NCBI GenBank assembly: GCA_002408125.1
Contig: DHQO01000029.1
Span: 5,564-69,563 of the forward strand
Direction: 5' to 3'
From: Hyphomonadaceae bacterium UBA5336
Lineage (GTDB): Bacteria; Pseudomonadota; Alphaproteobacteria; Caulobacterales; Hyphomonadaceae
DNA length: 64,000 nucleotides
In this document: positions 43,601 to 51,323 of the stretch, piece by piece
Layout: each line of letters opens with the position of its first letter
Position numbering within the stretch: position 1 is the stretch's first letter
Program-made: the position numbers and the translations under genes
The notes under the pieces: model-generated
What the model was told of the DNA's origin: nothing
Database searches by the model: none
What the model saw: only the letters and a program-made list of their open reading frames with translations

Positions 43601-44008
43601 ATGAATGAGCAGCATCTGTTTTATCGCGACAAGCGCTTTGAGGTGTCGAGCGCAGACGTGAAAACTCCGACCATGATTTATCCCATCGGGGAATCGGTAA
43701 TCGGGCGCGTCCGTAAGGATATCCAGGTCGGCGGGTTAGGACTGGGGGTGCTCATCGGCAGTGCGCTGGCGATCTACTGGGATTTGTGGTTTTGGCCGGA
43801 GCGCATTGCCATGTTGGCGGTGATTGTACTTACAATGCTGGTCGCTGCCTCATTCTCGATTTTGCAGATTGAAGCACGGGGCTATCCGCCGAGACTCTTC
43901 ATTGCCCGTCGCAAGGTTATCCGCCGCATATTCGACGCCATTGCGAAGGCGCGCGCGAGTCATACACCCGCATTCGCTGGGAGCATTATCGAGCAAGACC
44001 TTGAATAA
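43601..44008 (+). CDS. DUF6232-like membrane protein
   Basis: 135 residues. The N-terminal part (NEQHLFYRDKRFEVSSADVKTPTMIYPI) resembles DUF6232, followed by two membrane helices at about 45-62 and 68-86 and a basic C-terminal end. The ribosome site is GGGAGGAG. Such proteins are common in mobile elements, with unknown function. Confidence 0.6.
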   Translation: MNEQHLFYRDKRFEVSSADVKTPTMIYPIGESVIGRVRKDIQVGGLGLGVLIGSALAIYWDLWFWPERIAMLAVIVLTMLVAASFSILQIEARGYPPRLFIARRKVIRRIFDAIAKARASHTPAFAGSIIEQDLE

Positions 44009-44088
44009 ATAGGAATAAAATCCTTGAATGTTCATGATATGTTCCGTATACTGACAGCTTTCCGAAACCCAAGCAAAGGAGACAAACC

Positions 44089-44415
44089 ATGTCTGAAAAC
44101 AAACCCATCGAAACCGTAAGCGATAGAGGAACATCGATATCCATTTGGAGAAATGAAGGCGAGAAAGGCCCGCGTTACGCCTTCCAAGTTTCGCGGTCCT
44201 ACAAGGACGGCAATGACCAGTGGCAGCATACCAACACCTTCTACGAGGACGACATGCTGCGATTGGAACGGTTGGCAGGAAAAGCCTATGATATTGCCTG
44301 CGAGCACAAGCGGGAATTTGCCCGCTCAGCCGATCCTGCGCGTGATACTGAACTCCGCGACGAAGGCCGCCGCCGCGAGCCTGCACGCTCCAGAGGCCGC
44401 CAATATCGCCGCTAA
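44089..44415 (+). CDS. Conserved element protein, unknown function (108 residues)
   Basis: SISIWRNEGEKGPRYAF and LAGKAYDIACEHKREF resemble the aligned segments AAVWRQEGEYGDMFN and LASKVYDGIRDL of the gene at 56403 in the second element. The C-terminus is basic and Arg-rich. It is the third gene from the recombinase in both elements. The ribosome site is AAAGGAG. Its role in integration or transfer is a guess from place. Confidence 0.6.
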   Translation: MSENKPIETVSDRGTSISIWRNEGEKGPRYAFQVSRSYKDGNDQWQHTNTFYEDDMLRLERLAGKAYDIACEHKREFARSADPARDTELRDEGRRREPARSRGRQYRR

Positions 44416-44424
44416 GTTCTGAGC

Positions 44425-44748
44425 ATGACTATGGCAGACGAGAACCACCCTAAATCAGATACTCACGTAGCGCCGCTTCAATATGATGAAGCGCGCTATC
44501 TGCCGATGGTTGAAGACCTTGATATTACCGATGAGCAGGCCCGCGCTCTGCTGCGCTCCATCTGGGATATTTTGGTGATGATTGCTGATATTGGTGTCGG
44601 CATTGATCCTGTCCAAATTCTTCTAAATGCGCCCCTCGAAAATTGTGCGTGGACAGATGAAAATGGAGTAAGATGTGAAACTCAAAAAGCAGCGTTTAGG
44701 GATGCCGCGCAGAACAAACCCAATATGAACAACAAGGAGAAGCGATGA
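44425..44748 (+). CDS. Recombinase-coupled small protein (107 residues)
   Basis: The block YLPMVEDLDITDEQARALLRSIWDIL resembles YAPYLESADISEEAKRELIETLWSIV of the gene at 55927; both are placed directly before, and overlap by four bases with, a large serine recombinase. Helical and acidic. An obligatory partner of the recombinase, perhaps a directionality or loading factor, is an inference. Related proteins are seen beside such recombinases in other alphaproteobacteria in my memory, but I cannot cite one. Confidence 0.6.
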   Translation: MTMADENHPKSDTHVAPLQYDEARYLPMVEDLDITDEQARALLRSIWDILVMIADIGVGIDPVQILLNAPLENCAWTDENGVRCETQKAAFRDAAQNKPNMNNKEKR

Positions 44749-46325
44749 CCGATAAGCCCAAAGCACTGATCTACTGTCGCGTCTCCTCTGCCCGCCAGAA
44801 ACGGGAAGGCAGTGGCCTCGAAAGTCAGGAGCATCGTTGCAGGAAATACGCTACTGAACGGGGATATAAAATTGAAGCCGTGTTTCCAGACGACATTACC
44901 GGTGGTGGCGATTTCATGAACCGCCCCGGCATGGTGGCGCTCTTAGCCTATCTCGATGCCCATCCTGAAGAACAATACATCGTCATTTTTGATGACCTCA
45001 AACGCTACGCACGCGATGTTGAGTTTCACCTGAAGCTTCGGCGTGAAATGGAGCGACGCAACGCGACCCGCGAATGCCTGAATTTCCGATTTGAAGATTC
45101 GCCCGAGGGCAAATTCCTCGAAACTCTTATTGCTGCACACGCCGAATTGGAGCGAGGACAGAACCGCCGCCAAGTGATCCAGAAAATGACCGCCCGTCTC
45201 GAAAAGGGCAAAGCCGTTTTCCCTGTAGCGCGCGGCTATCGCTGGGCGCCAGGAAAAGAACATGGCGGCAGGATACTTGTTCGCGATGAGCCAGTGGCAT
45301 CGATCATCACAGAGGCACTTGAAGGTTTCGCTTTCGGACGGTTTCAGACACAGGCTGAAGTGCGGAGATTTCTGGAGGCGCACCCGGATTTTCCAAAGCC
45401 GAAATCAGGCCGCATAGCCAAGTCCCTCATCAAGGACATGCTCCAGCGCGTCTTGTATGCGGGCTATATCGACTACAACAAATGGGGCATCTCTATTCGT
45501 AAAGGCATCCATGAGCCTCTGATCAGCTTTGAAACCTACCAGAGAATTCAGGAACGTTTGAACACCAAGGCCCTTGCGCCAGCTCGAACCAACCTGGCTA
45601 AAGAATTTCCTCTGCGCGGGTTCGTGGAGTGTGATGATTGCGGCTCTGCCCTGACATCCTGCTCGTCCAAGGGCAGGAATAGATATTATCCTTACTATCT
45701 GTGCTGCAACAAAGAGTGCGACAGCTACGGCAAGTCCATTCCTCGTGATCGGCTGGAAGGGGAATTTTCCGACTTGCTGGCTACTGTGCGACCAAGTCCG
45801 GCCTTGTTTGAAATCGCATCGGCCATGTTCCGCGATATCTGGGATCAAAGGGTGGCGCTGGCCAAGAATTTAGCGACTTCCCTTCGGCGCGAAATTGATG
45901 CTGCGGACAAGCGCATCAGTGACCTCATCGACCGAGTTGTCGACACAGACAATGCGACGCTCGTCTCCGCTTACGAAACCAAGATCAAGGCTCTGGAAAT
46001 GGAGAAGATGCGATTGACGGAAAGGCTCTCCGAGCCAACCCGAAAACCAACCACCTTCGATGACCAATTTAGAACCGCTATGAAGTTCCTCTCAAATCCT
46101 TGTATTTTTTGGGATTCTGGGCGGATTGAGCTGCAACGGGCAGTGCTGAAAATGGTGTTTTCACAGCGTCTCCGATATGCGCGAAACGGTGGATTTAGAA
46201 CCGACAATATGGAGGAATTATCGTTGCCTTTCAAACTCTTACACGCTCCAAAGGGGCAAAGTTTTGCCAAAAGGTATAGTATGGTGGGCCCGGCAGGACT
46301 TGAACCCGCGACCAAACCGTTATGA
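44745..46325 (+). CDS. Large serine recombinase (integrase)
   Basis: 526 residues. The N-terminal catalytic domain has nucleophile Ser in IYCRVSSARQ and the RPGMVALLAYL region. A recombinase domain (about 150-270) and zinc-ribbon (CDDCGSALTSC, CCNKECD) follow, then coiled coils to about 460. It is of the integrase kind that acts on short att sites. The last residues MVGPAGLEPATKPL are read antisense to the tRNA gene, so the true element-encoded C-terminus ends near RYS. It overlaps the preceding gene by four bases (ATGA). Confidence 0.9.
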   Translation: MTDKPKALIYCRVSSARQKREGSGLESQEHRCRKYATERGYKIEAVFPDDITGGGDFMNRPGMVALLAYLDAHPEEQYIVIFDDLKRYARDVEFHLKLRREMERRNATRECLNFRFEDSPEGKFLETLIAAHAELERGQNRRQVIQKMTARLEKGKAVFPVARGYRWAPGKEHGGRILVRDEPVASIITEALEGFAFGRFQTQAEVRRFLEAHPDFPKPKSGRIAKSLIKDMLQRVLYAGYIDYNKWGISIRKGIHEPLISFETYQRIQERLNTKALAPARTNLAKEFPLRGFVECDDCGSALTSCSSKGRNRYYPYYLCCNKECDSYGKSIPRDRLEGEFSDLLATVRPSPALFEIASAMFRDIWDQRVALAKNLATSLRREIDAADKRISDLIDRVVDTDNATLVSAYETKIKALEMEKMRLTERLSEPTRKPTTFDDQFRTAMKFLSNPCIFWDSGRIELQRAVLKMVFSQRLRYARNGGFRTDNMEELSLPFKLLHAPKGQSFAKRYSMVGPAGLEPATKPL

Positions 46326-46358
46326 GCGGTCCGCTCTAACCAACTGAGCTACAGGCCC
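46282..46358 (-). tRNA. tRNA with anticodon CAT, probably Ile2
   Basis: The 77-base cloverleaf has the acceptor stem GGGCCTG/CCGGGCCC-type pairing, GCTCAGTTGGTTAGAGC in the D arm, anticodon loop CTCATAA and TTCAAGT in the T arm, with encoded CCA. The TTGGTCGC variable and T region resembles bacterial tRNA-Ile2, whose C34 is changed to lysidine to read AUA. Elongator Met is the alternative. It is the integration target of element 1 at its 3' end. Confidence 0.85.
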
Positions 46359-46468
46359 TTTTTGCACACACGCATGTGATCATGCGCCGGCTGGCGGGAA
46401 CATGCATCGGCCTTGATTGCGCCGCAATGCCCCCTGTACGGTTAGTGCAGAAAAAAGGAGGAGCCACA

Positions 46469-47260
46469 ATGCCTATTCCTGAGAGTTTTCACCGTCTTTT
46501 CCGCCCGGCCGCGCCGCTTGCAGCACTTGCCCTGCTCGCTGTCCCAACCGCGTGTGCCCAGATGGCCACGGCACAGGAGCCATCCATGACCATGGGCAAT
46601 CACAACTCCATCCAGCCGGAAACCACCATCGCCATCACGGCCACAGGCGAAGTGATGCGCGCCCCGGATATCGCGCATATCTCCACCGGTGTGCAGACCG
46701 AGGCCGAGACCGCTTCGGAAGCCATGGCGATGAACCGCGAGGCCATGAACGGCGTGTTCGAGGCCCTGCGCGAGGCCGGCATCCAGGAGCGCCATATCCA
46801 GACCTCGAACTTCACCCTCGGCCCGCGCTATGAATATGTCGATGCCGGCGACGGGCGGAACAACAAGCGCGTGCTGGTGGGCTACACCGCCTCCAACCAG
46901 GTGACGGCCAAGGTCACCGACCTGTCGACCATCGGCGCCACGCTCGATGCGCTGGTGGAAGCCGGCGGCAACACCTTCAACGGCATCAGCTTCGGCCTGG
47001 AAGACGACAGCGAAGCCCGCGACGAGGCCCGCAAACAGGCGATGGAAACCGCCATGGCGCGCGCGGAACTTTATGCCGAAACCGCCGGCTATGACGTCGC
47101 CCGGATCGTCACCATCAACGAATATGAGCAGCAAGGCGGCCCGCAGCCGATGATGGCGCGCCAGCGCATGGACATGGCCGAATCCGCGCCGACGCCGATT
47201 TCCGGCGGCGAGGTCGGCTATTCGGTGCAGCTCAACGTCACCTTCGAGCTGACCAAGTGA
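46469..47260 (+). CDS. SIMPL-domain (DUF541) periplasmic protein
   Basis: 263 residues. A signal or lipoprotein-like N-terminus (LAALALLAVPTACAQMATAQ) precedes the SIMPL domain, marked by the pattern RAPDIAHISTGVQTEAETASEAMAMN and the GYTASNQVTAKVTDL block. The ribosome site AAGGAGGAG decides the ATG at 46469. Proteins of this family are outer-membrane or periplasmic, with unclear function. It overlaps the next gene by four bases (GTGA). Confidence 0.8.
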   Translation: MPIPESFHRLFRPAAPLAALALLAVPTACAQMATAQEPSMTMGNHNSIQPETTIAITATGEVMRAPDIAHISTGVQTEAETASEAMAMNREAMNGVFEALREAGIQERHIQTSNFTLGPRYEYVDAGDGRNNKRVLVGYTASNQVTAKVTDLSTIGATLDALVEAGGNTFNGISFGLEDDSEARDEARKQAMETAMARAELYAETAGYDVARIVTINEYEQQGGPQPMMARQRMDMAESAPTPISGGEVGYSVQLNVTFELTK

Positions 47261-47709
47261 GCTGGCGGGCAAGCCTTGCCGGCGCCAGCCTGAGTCTCGC
47301 CGTGGCCGCCTGTGCCACGGCGCCCTCGCCCGCTGAGGCCGATATTGCCGCCATCGAGACGGTGCTGACCGACCAGGCCACGGCCTGGAATGCCGGCGAT
47401 GTGCGTGGCTTCATGGCGGGATATGCCCAAAGCGAGGATCTGCGCTTTGCTTCGGGCGGGACGGTCACACGTGGCTGGCAGGCGACGCTGGACCGGTATC
47501 TTGCCCGTTACAATACACGCGAAAAGATGGGGACGCTCGACTTCACCGACCTGGAGATCGAGCTGCTCGGCCCCGATGCGGCGGTGATTCACGGCCACTG
47601 GCAGCTGACCCGCGATGGCGACACGCCGCATGGCCTGTTTACGCTCATTGCCCGTCGTATCGACGGCAATTGGCAGATCGTGAGCGACACGACCACTTCA
47701 GCGGATTGA
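47257..47709 (+). CDS. Lipoprotein with NTF2-like (SnoaL/DUF4440) domain
   Basis: 150 residues. A lipoprotein signal ends with LAVAAC, so Cys20 is probably lipidated. The mature part (about 30-150) has the NTF2-like pattern: VLTDQATAWNAGDVRGFMAGY, GWQATLDRYLARY and IVSDTTTS. The start is a GTG that overlaps the SIMPL stop, so both are translated together. A catalytic role is not certain; many such proteins bind small ligands. Confidence 0.75.
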   Translation: MSWRASLAGASLSLAVAACATAPSPAEADIAAIETVLTDQATAWNAGDVRGFMAGYAQSEDLRFASGGTVTRGWQATLDRYLARYNTREKMGTLDFTDLEIELLGPDAAVIHGHWQLTRDGDTPHGLFTLIARRIDGNWQIVSDTTTSAD

Positions 47710-47767
47710 TCATCTCCGGCGAGCGGCTTTAAAAGCGGTGTTCAGCCGCGTGCGAAGGGGACCCGCC

Positions 47768-48658
47768 ATGACTGCAGAGAGCCCTCCCAGGGAGACCTTG
47801 TTCGATCAGCTTCGCACCGCCGTCGAGGCCAATTGGTTCATAAATACGATTACGTCCCTGATCATCATCAATGCGGTGATCCTTGGCGTACTCACTTTCG
47901 ATCTCTCGCCCGAACTTGAGCGGGCGCTGCGCCTGGTCGACCTGTCGATCACCTGGATATTCGTTGCCGAGATCCTGGTGAAGATCACCGTGTTCCGGCT
48001 GAACTTCTTCCGCTCGGGCTGGAACTGGTTCGATTTTATCGTGGTGGCCGTTTCGCTCACACCCGGAAGCAGTGGCCTGACCGTGCTGCGTGCCCTTCGG
48101 GTGCTGCGGGTTCTGCGCCTCTTGCATGTCGTACCGATGCTGCGGCGGATCGTCGAAGCCCTGCTCAAGGCGCTGCCGGGCATGGGGGCCATCCTCGCCG
48201 TGCTCGGCCTGCTGACCTATGTCGGCGCCGTGATGGCGACAAACATGTATGGCAACTCCACCGACCCGGAAGTCACCGAACTGTTCGGCGACCTGCACAG
48301 TTCCGCCTTCACCCTGTTCCAGGTGATGACCATGGATGGCTGGCGATTCGAGGTCGTGCAGAAAGTGATCGATGACGGCCACCCCTATGCCTGGGTGTTC
48401 TTCCTGTCTTTCATCTTCACCGCCAGCTTCGCCGTGCTGAACCTATTCATCGCCCTGATCGTGGAAGCCTTGCAGGCCGAACAGGAAGCCATGCAGGAAG
48501 AACAGATCGAACAGCTTGAGGAAGAGGCCGAGGAAGCCCATGCAGAGCGCGAGGAAATGCTGGACCTGCTGCGTGAACTGAAGGCCGAGATTGCCGATCT
48601 GAAAGCTGCGCGCCTGGCTGACAGCACTGCCGCACCGCCGCGCCCCAATGCGCCTTGA
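47768..48658 (+). CDS. Voltage-gated ion channel (bacterial Nav-like)
   Basis: 296 residues. Six helices S1-S6 are visible. S4 carries Arg at every third place (R108, R111, R114, R117 in VLRALRVLRVLRLL). The pore loop has the filter TMDGW (188-192), as in many NaChBac relatives with altered filters; the NaChBac filter is LESW-like. A coiled coil (about 225-280, EQEAMQEEQIEQLEEEAEE) would assemble the tetramer. It conducts cations on depolarisation. Ion selectivity cannot be read reliably. The ribosome site is AAGGGGA. Confidence 0.85.
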   Translation: MTAESPPRETLFDQLRTAVEANWFINTITSLIIINAVILGVLTFDLSPELERALRLVDLSITWIFVAEILVKITVFRLNFFRSGWNWFDFIVVAVSLTPGSSGLTVLRALRVLRVLRLLHVVPMLRRIVEALLKALPGMGAILAVLGLLTYVGAVMATNMYGNSTDPEVTELFGDLHSSAFTLFQVMTMDGWRFEVVQKVIDDGHPYAWVFFLSFIFTASFAVLNLFIALIVEALQAEQEAMQEEQIEQLEEEAEEAHAEREEMLDLLRELKAEIADLKAARLADSTAAPPRPNAP

Positions 48659-48748
48659 AACCAAGTCCCGATTGCTAATAAACGCGCTCCGACCTCAGCC
48701 TTATGGTGAGCGGAGACGAACCGTGGGGCGGGAGACGGAGAGTAGGCA

Positions 48749-48801
48749 GCCCTGAGCGCGATCCATGTGAGGGCGTGAGCCCGATACGGGATCAAACAGG
48801 G
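48749..48801 (+). repeat. Dispersed repeat, extended copy
   Basis: CCCTGAGCGCGATCC, then ATGTGAGGGCGTGAGCC and GATCAAACAGGG. Confidence 0.55.
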
Positions 48802-48807
48802 AGTGAG

Positions 48808-48846
48808 CCCTGAGCGCGATCCATCGCGAAGCGGGGATCAAACAAG
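48808..48846 (+). repeat. Dispersed repeat, best copy
   Basis: CCCTGAGCGCGATCC, ATCGCGAAGCGGGGATC and AAACAAG. Confidence 0.65.
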
Positions 48847-48921
48847 AGAGGGAGCCCGCCCTCACCCTTCGTCTCCGCTCAGGATGAGGGCTACATTGGG
48901 TTGGGCCGAACATAACCGGTT

Positions 48922-50079
48922 CTAGTGCGGGCGACTTTCGTCGCCGCCTGAGAGGTCGTCCCAGAACTTCTTCACCCGCCCGACCCAGCTTGCGCTGTCG
49001 GGATGGCAATCGCCTTCCGAGCATTCGCAGAACTCACGCATCAGCTCTTTCTGGCGCGCGGACATGTTGCGCGGAGTTTCCACCACCAGTTCGACATACT
49101 GGTCACCATGACCGCCGCCCGCCCGCAGGGAGGGCATGCCCTTGCCCTTGAGCCGGAGTTTGCGGCCCGTCTGTGCGCCTTCGGGAATGGTGACGCGCGC
49201 GCGTCCGCCATCAATGGTCGGGATCTCGATCGATCCGCCAAGCGCGGCTGTCGCCATGGGCACGGGTGCGGGGCAGTAGAGATTGGGTCCGTCGCGTTCG
49301 AAGATGTCGTGTTCGGCCACGGTGACGAAGATATAAAGGTCGCCCGGGCCGCCGCCTTGATTGCCCGTCTCGCCTTCGCCGGCCAGGCGGATGCGCATGC
49401 CGGTTTCCACGCCCGCCGGGATCTTCACCGACAGCTCGCGCGTCTCGCGCACCTGGCCGGTACCCGAACAGGTGTGACACGGATGCGGGATCACCTTGCC
49501 GCGGCCGGAACAGCGCGGACAGGTCCGCTCCATGGTGAAGATGCCCTGCTGGGCGCGCACGCGGCCAACGCCGCCGCAATCACCGCAGGTGCTGAGATCT
49601 GTGCCAGGTTCCGCGCCGATGCCGTCGCAGGTCGGGCAGGACTGGCGCGAGGGAACCGAGATCTTCGCATCCTTGCCGCGAAAGGCGTCTTCCAGCGAGA
49701 TCGTCATGTCGTAGCGCAGATCCGAACCGCGCTGCGGACCGCCGCGCCGGCGCCCGGCTGCCGCGCCGCCGAACATCTGTCCAAAGATGGAATCGAAGAT
49801 ATCGGAGGGATCCATGCCCCCGAACGGATTGCCACCGCCCGGCCCCGCTCCGCCCTCAAAGGCGGCATGGCCGAACCGGTCATAGGCCGCGCGCTTCTCC
49901 TCATCGGAGAGCACGGCATAGGCCTCGTTAATTTCCTTGAACTTTTCCTCGGCTTCCGCGTTTCCTGCATTCTGGTCAGGATGGTACTTCATCGCCAGTT
50001 TGCGATAGGCCGATTTCAGCGCCTTGCCGTCGACGCCGCGTTGAACGCCCAATACTTCGTAGTAGTCGCGTTTGCTCAT
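48922..50079 (-). CDS. dnaJ: Chaperone protein DnaJ
   Basis: 385 residues. The J domain (1-70) includes HPDQN; a Gly/Phe-rich stretch (about 75-115) follows; the zinc domain has four repeats of the form CxxCxGxG (CPTCDGIG, CGDCGGVG, CPRCSGRG, CHTCSGTG); and the C-terminal substrate-binding part ends the protein. It delivers unfolded proteins to DnaK and stimulates its ATPase. No dnaK is in the window. Downstream is a gene-free stretch with repeats. Confidence 0.95.
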   Translation of the reverse strand: MSKRDYYEVLGVQRGVDGKALKSAYRKLAMKYHPDQNAGNAEAEEKFKEINEAYAVLSDEEKRAAYDRFGHAAFEGGAGPGGGNPFGGMDPSDIFDSIFGQMFGGAAAGRRRGGPQRGSDLRYDMTISLEDAFRGKDAKISVPSRQSCPTCDGIGAEPGTDLSTCGDCGGVGRVRAQQGIFTMERTCPRCSGRGKVIPHPCHTCSGTGQVRETRELSVKIPAGVETGMRIRLAGEGETGNQGGGPGDLYIFVTVAEHDIFERDGPNLYCPAPVPMATAALGGSIEIPTIDGGRARVTIPEGAQTGRKLRLKGKGMPSLRAGGGHGDQYVELVVETPRNMSARQKELMREFCECSEGDCHPDSASWVGRVKKFWDDLSGGDESRPH

Positions 50080-50225
50080 ACTGCTTGTTACCGCCGCTCA
50101 ATTTCGAGTTCCCTAAGCTCTGGCGGATGTGGGGCGATGCGCGCGTGAGTGCAAGTAATTGCAGTGCATTCGGGTTGCATGAATGACACATTGTGCCCGC
50201 GCGGACACGCTCGTGGCCAAGCTGC

Positions 50226-51113
50226 CTAACGAAAGAGCTTTGGCGTCCTGGCCTGCCAGCGCTGTTCGGCGCGCTGGATACGTGCACGCATCTTTTCCGG
50301 CGCCATGGAATAGGTCGCCTCACGCAGGAACTGCATCAGCTCGGCCCGCTTGCCGGCATTGGCGAGGTCTTCCGGCGTCAGCACCCGGCCGATATGCACC
50401 GGCATGCGCTTGCTGCGCCGGCGGTTCACCTCCCGGAAGATGAGGGCGAGCCGCAGCTCCAGCGACATGTGGCTGGCGAGCTGGAACAAGCGCGAATTCT
50501 GGCCCTCGAAATAAACCGGAACCACCTTTGCACCCGACTGGGTGATGAGCTTTGCCGTAAAGGGCTTCCAGGTGCCGTCGACGGCCGCGCGCGACAAGAG
50601 GGTGGGCGCGGTCGACACCCCGCCGGCAGGGAAGACCACGATGCAGCCGCCCTCCTTCAGCCGCTCCAGCGAGGCCTTGCGCGTGGCGATATTGGTCTCC
50701 CGGGCTTCCCGCGTGCCGGCAAAGTCGATGGGCAGGATCCAGTCGCTGGCTTCCGGCGCGCCATCGAGTACCGCATTGGTCAGCACCTTGAAGTCGCTGC
50801 GCACCAGACTCAGCAAATGGCAGATCACCAGGCCGTCGAGCACACCGAAGGGGTGGTTCGCGACCACGACAAGCGGGCCGGTCTTCGGGATCGAGGCATG
50901 GCGCGCCATGTCGATCTCCACCCGCAGGTCGAGCAGTTTCACCGCCGCGTCGAAAAAGGGCTCATGCTGCAGGTTCTCGCGGTATTCCTGATAGAGCCGC
51001 TGGATCCGTGGCTGGCCCGACAGACGCTCCACCGCCCGCACAATGTGCTTTTTCACCGGCTGATCGAAATAGTCGGCATAGGACAGGGATGGATAGTCTT
51101 CTTCCACGGGCAT
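50226..51113 (-). CDS. PlsC-type acyltransferase (lysophospholipid or ornithine-lipid type)
   Basis: 295 residues. The acyltransferase boxes are NHPFGVLDG (86-94), the block FAGTREARE, and FPAGGVSTAP, with the VPVYFEGQN strand later. The first box resembles the NHPTGIADG form found in hemolysin-type acyltransferases, including those making ornithine lipids. The substrate is not certain. The ATG at 51113 (MPVEEDYPSLSYADYF) is chosen; a longer frame upstream has no ribosome site. It lies convergent to none and divergent from the subtilase gene. Confidence 0.8.
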   Translation of the reverse strand: MPVEEDYPSLSYADYFDQPVKKHIVRAVERLSGQPRIQRLYQEYRENLQHEPFFDAAVKLLDLRVEIDMARHASIPKTGPLVVVANHPFGVLDGLVICHLLSLVRSDFKVLTNAVLDGAPEASDWILPIDFAGTREARETNIATRKASLERLKEGGCIVVFPAGGVSTAPTLLSRAAVDGTWKPFTAKLITQSGAKVVPVYFEGQNSRLFQLASHMSLELRLALIFREVNRRRSKRMPVHIGRVLTPEDLANAGKRAELMQFLREATYSMAPEKMRARIQRAEQRWQARTPKLFR

Positions 51114-51323
51114 GTGCTGAATGTGTTGGCGAATTCGTGGGCATGCAAGCCGGTCCGGCATGCGCCGCTGACTGAAAGACGGATTTAGACCTCCGTAACG
51201 GTGGCGATCCACCCTCCATTCCAGTTCGTAACATGCAGGCGCCTTGTTTCCTCGCCTCAACAGGGAATAGGTTGGCGCGCACGGTCGAGGCGCTGATCCA
51301 CGGTGCCCTTTCGGAGAGATCGC

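Larger units (their letters stand above)
25100..46285 (+). mobile_element. Integrative mobilizable element 1 (serine recombinase, tRNA(CAT) site)
   Basis: The right edge is set by the large serine recombinase gene running into the 3' end of the tRNA at 46282-46358. The left edge is not marked by an obvious direct repeat and is placed only roughly, between 24609 and 25124. Contents: MobC-like protein and relaxase, toxin-antitoxin pair, methyltransferase, Avs-like defence gene, resolvase block, AT-rich cargo, coupling protein, several small conserved genes and the recombinase. No secretion-channel genes are present, so transfer would need a helper. Composition changes (AT-rich at about 28.5-35.2 and 38.3-40.2 kb) mark acquired cargo. 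Confidence 0.75.
48659..48921. repeat. Gene-free stretch with two dispersed repeats
   Basis: It carries copies at about 48749-48801 (with ATGTGAGGGCGTGAGCC in its centre) and 48808-48846 (the best-conserved copy) of the family also found at 24.8-25.0 and 28.6 kb. No gene is seen. The stretch separates the channel gene from convergent dnaJ. Confidence 0.65.

Noticed and set aside
24600..46300. Long direct repeat flanking element 1 (tRNA 3' copy)
   Set aside because: I found only ATGGTGG and partial likeness at 25124 and 46281, too short and imperfect to be a site. Serine integrases need only a few bases, so absence is not informative.
46283..46325. C-terminal GLEPATKPL of the recombinase as a domain
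   Set aside because: It is antisense tRNA sequence, which commonly reads as such peptides, and not an element-encoded domain.
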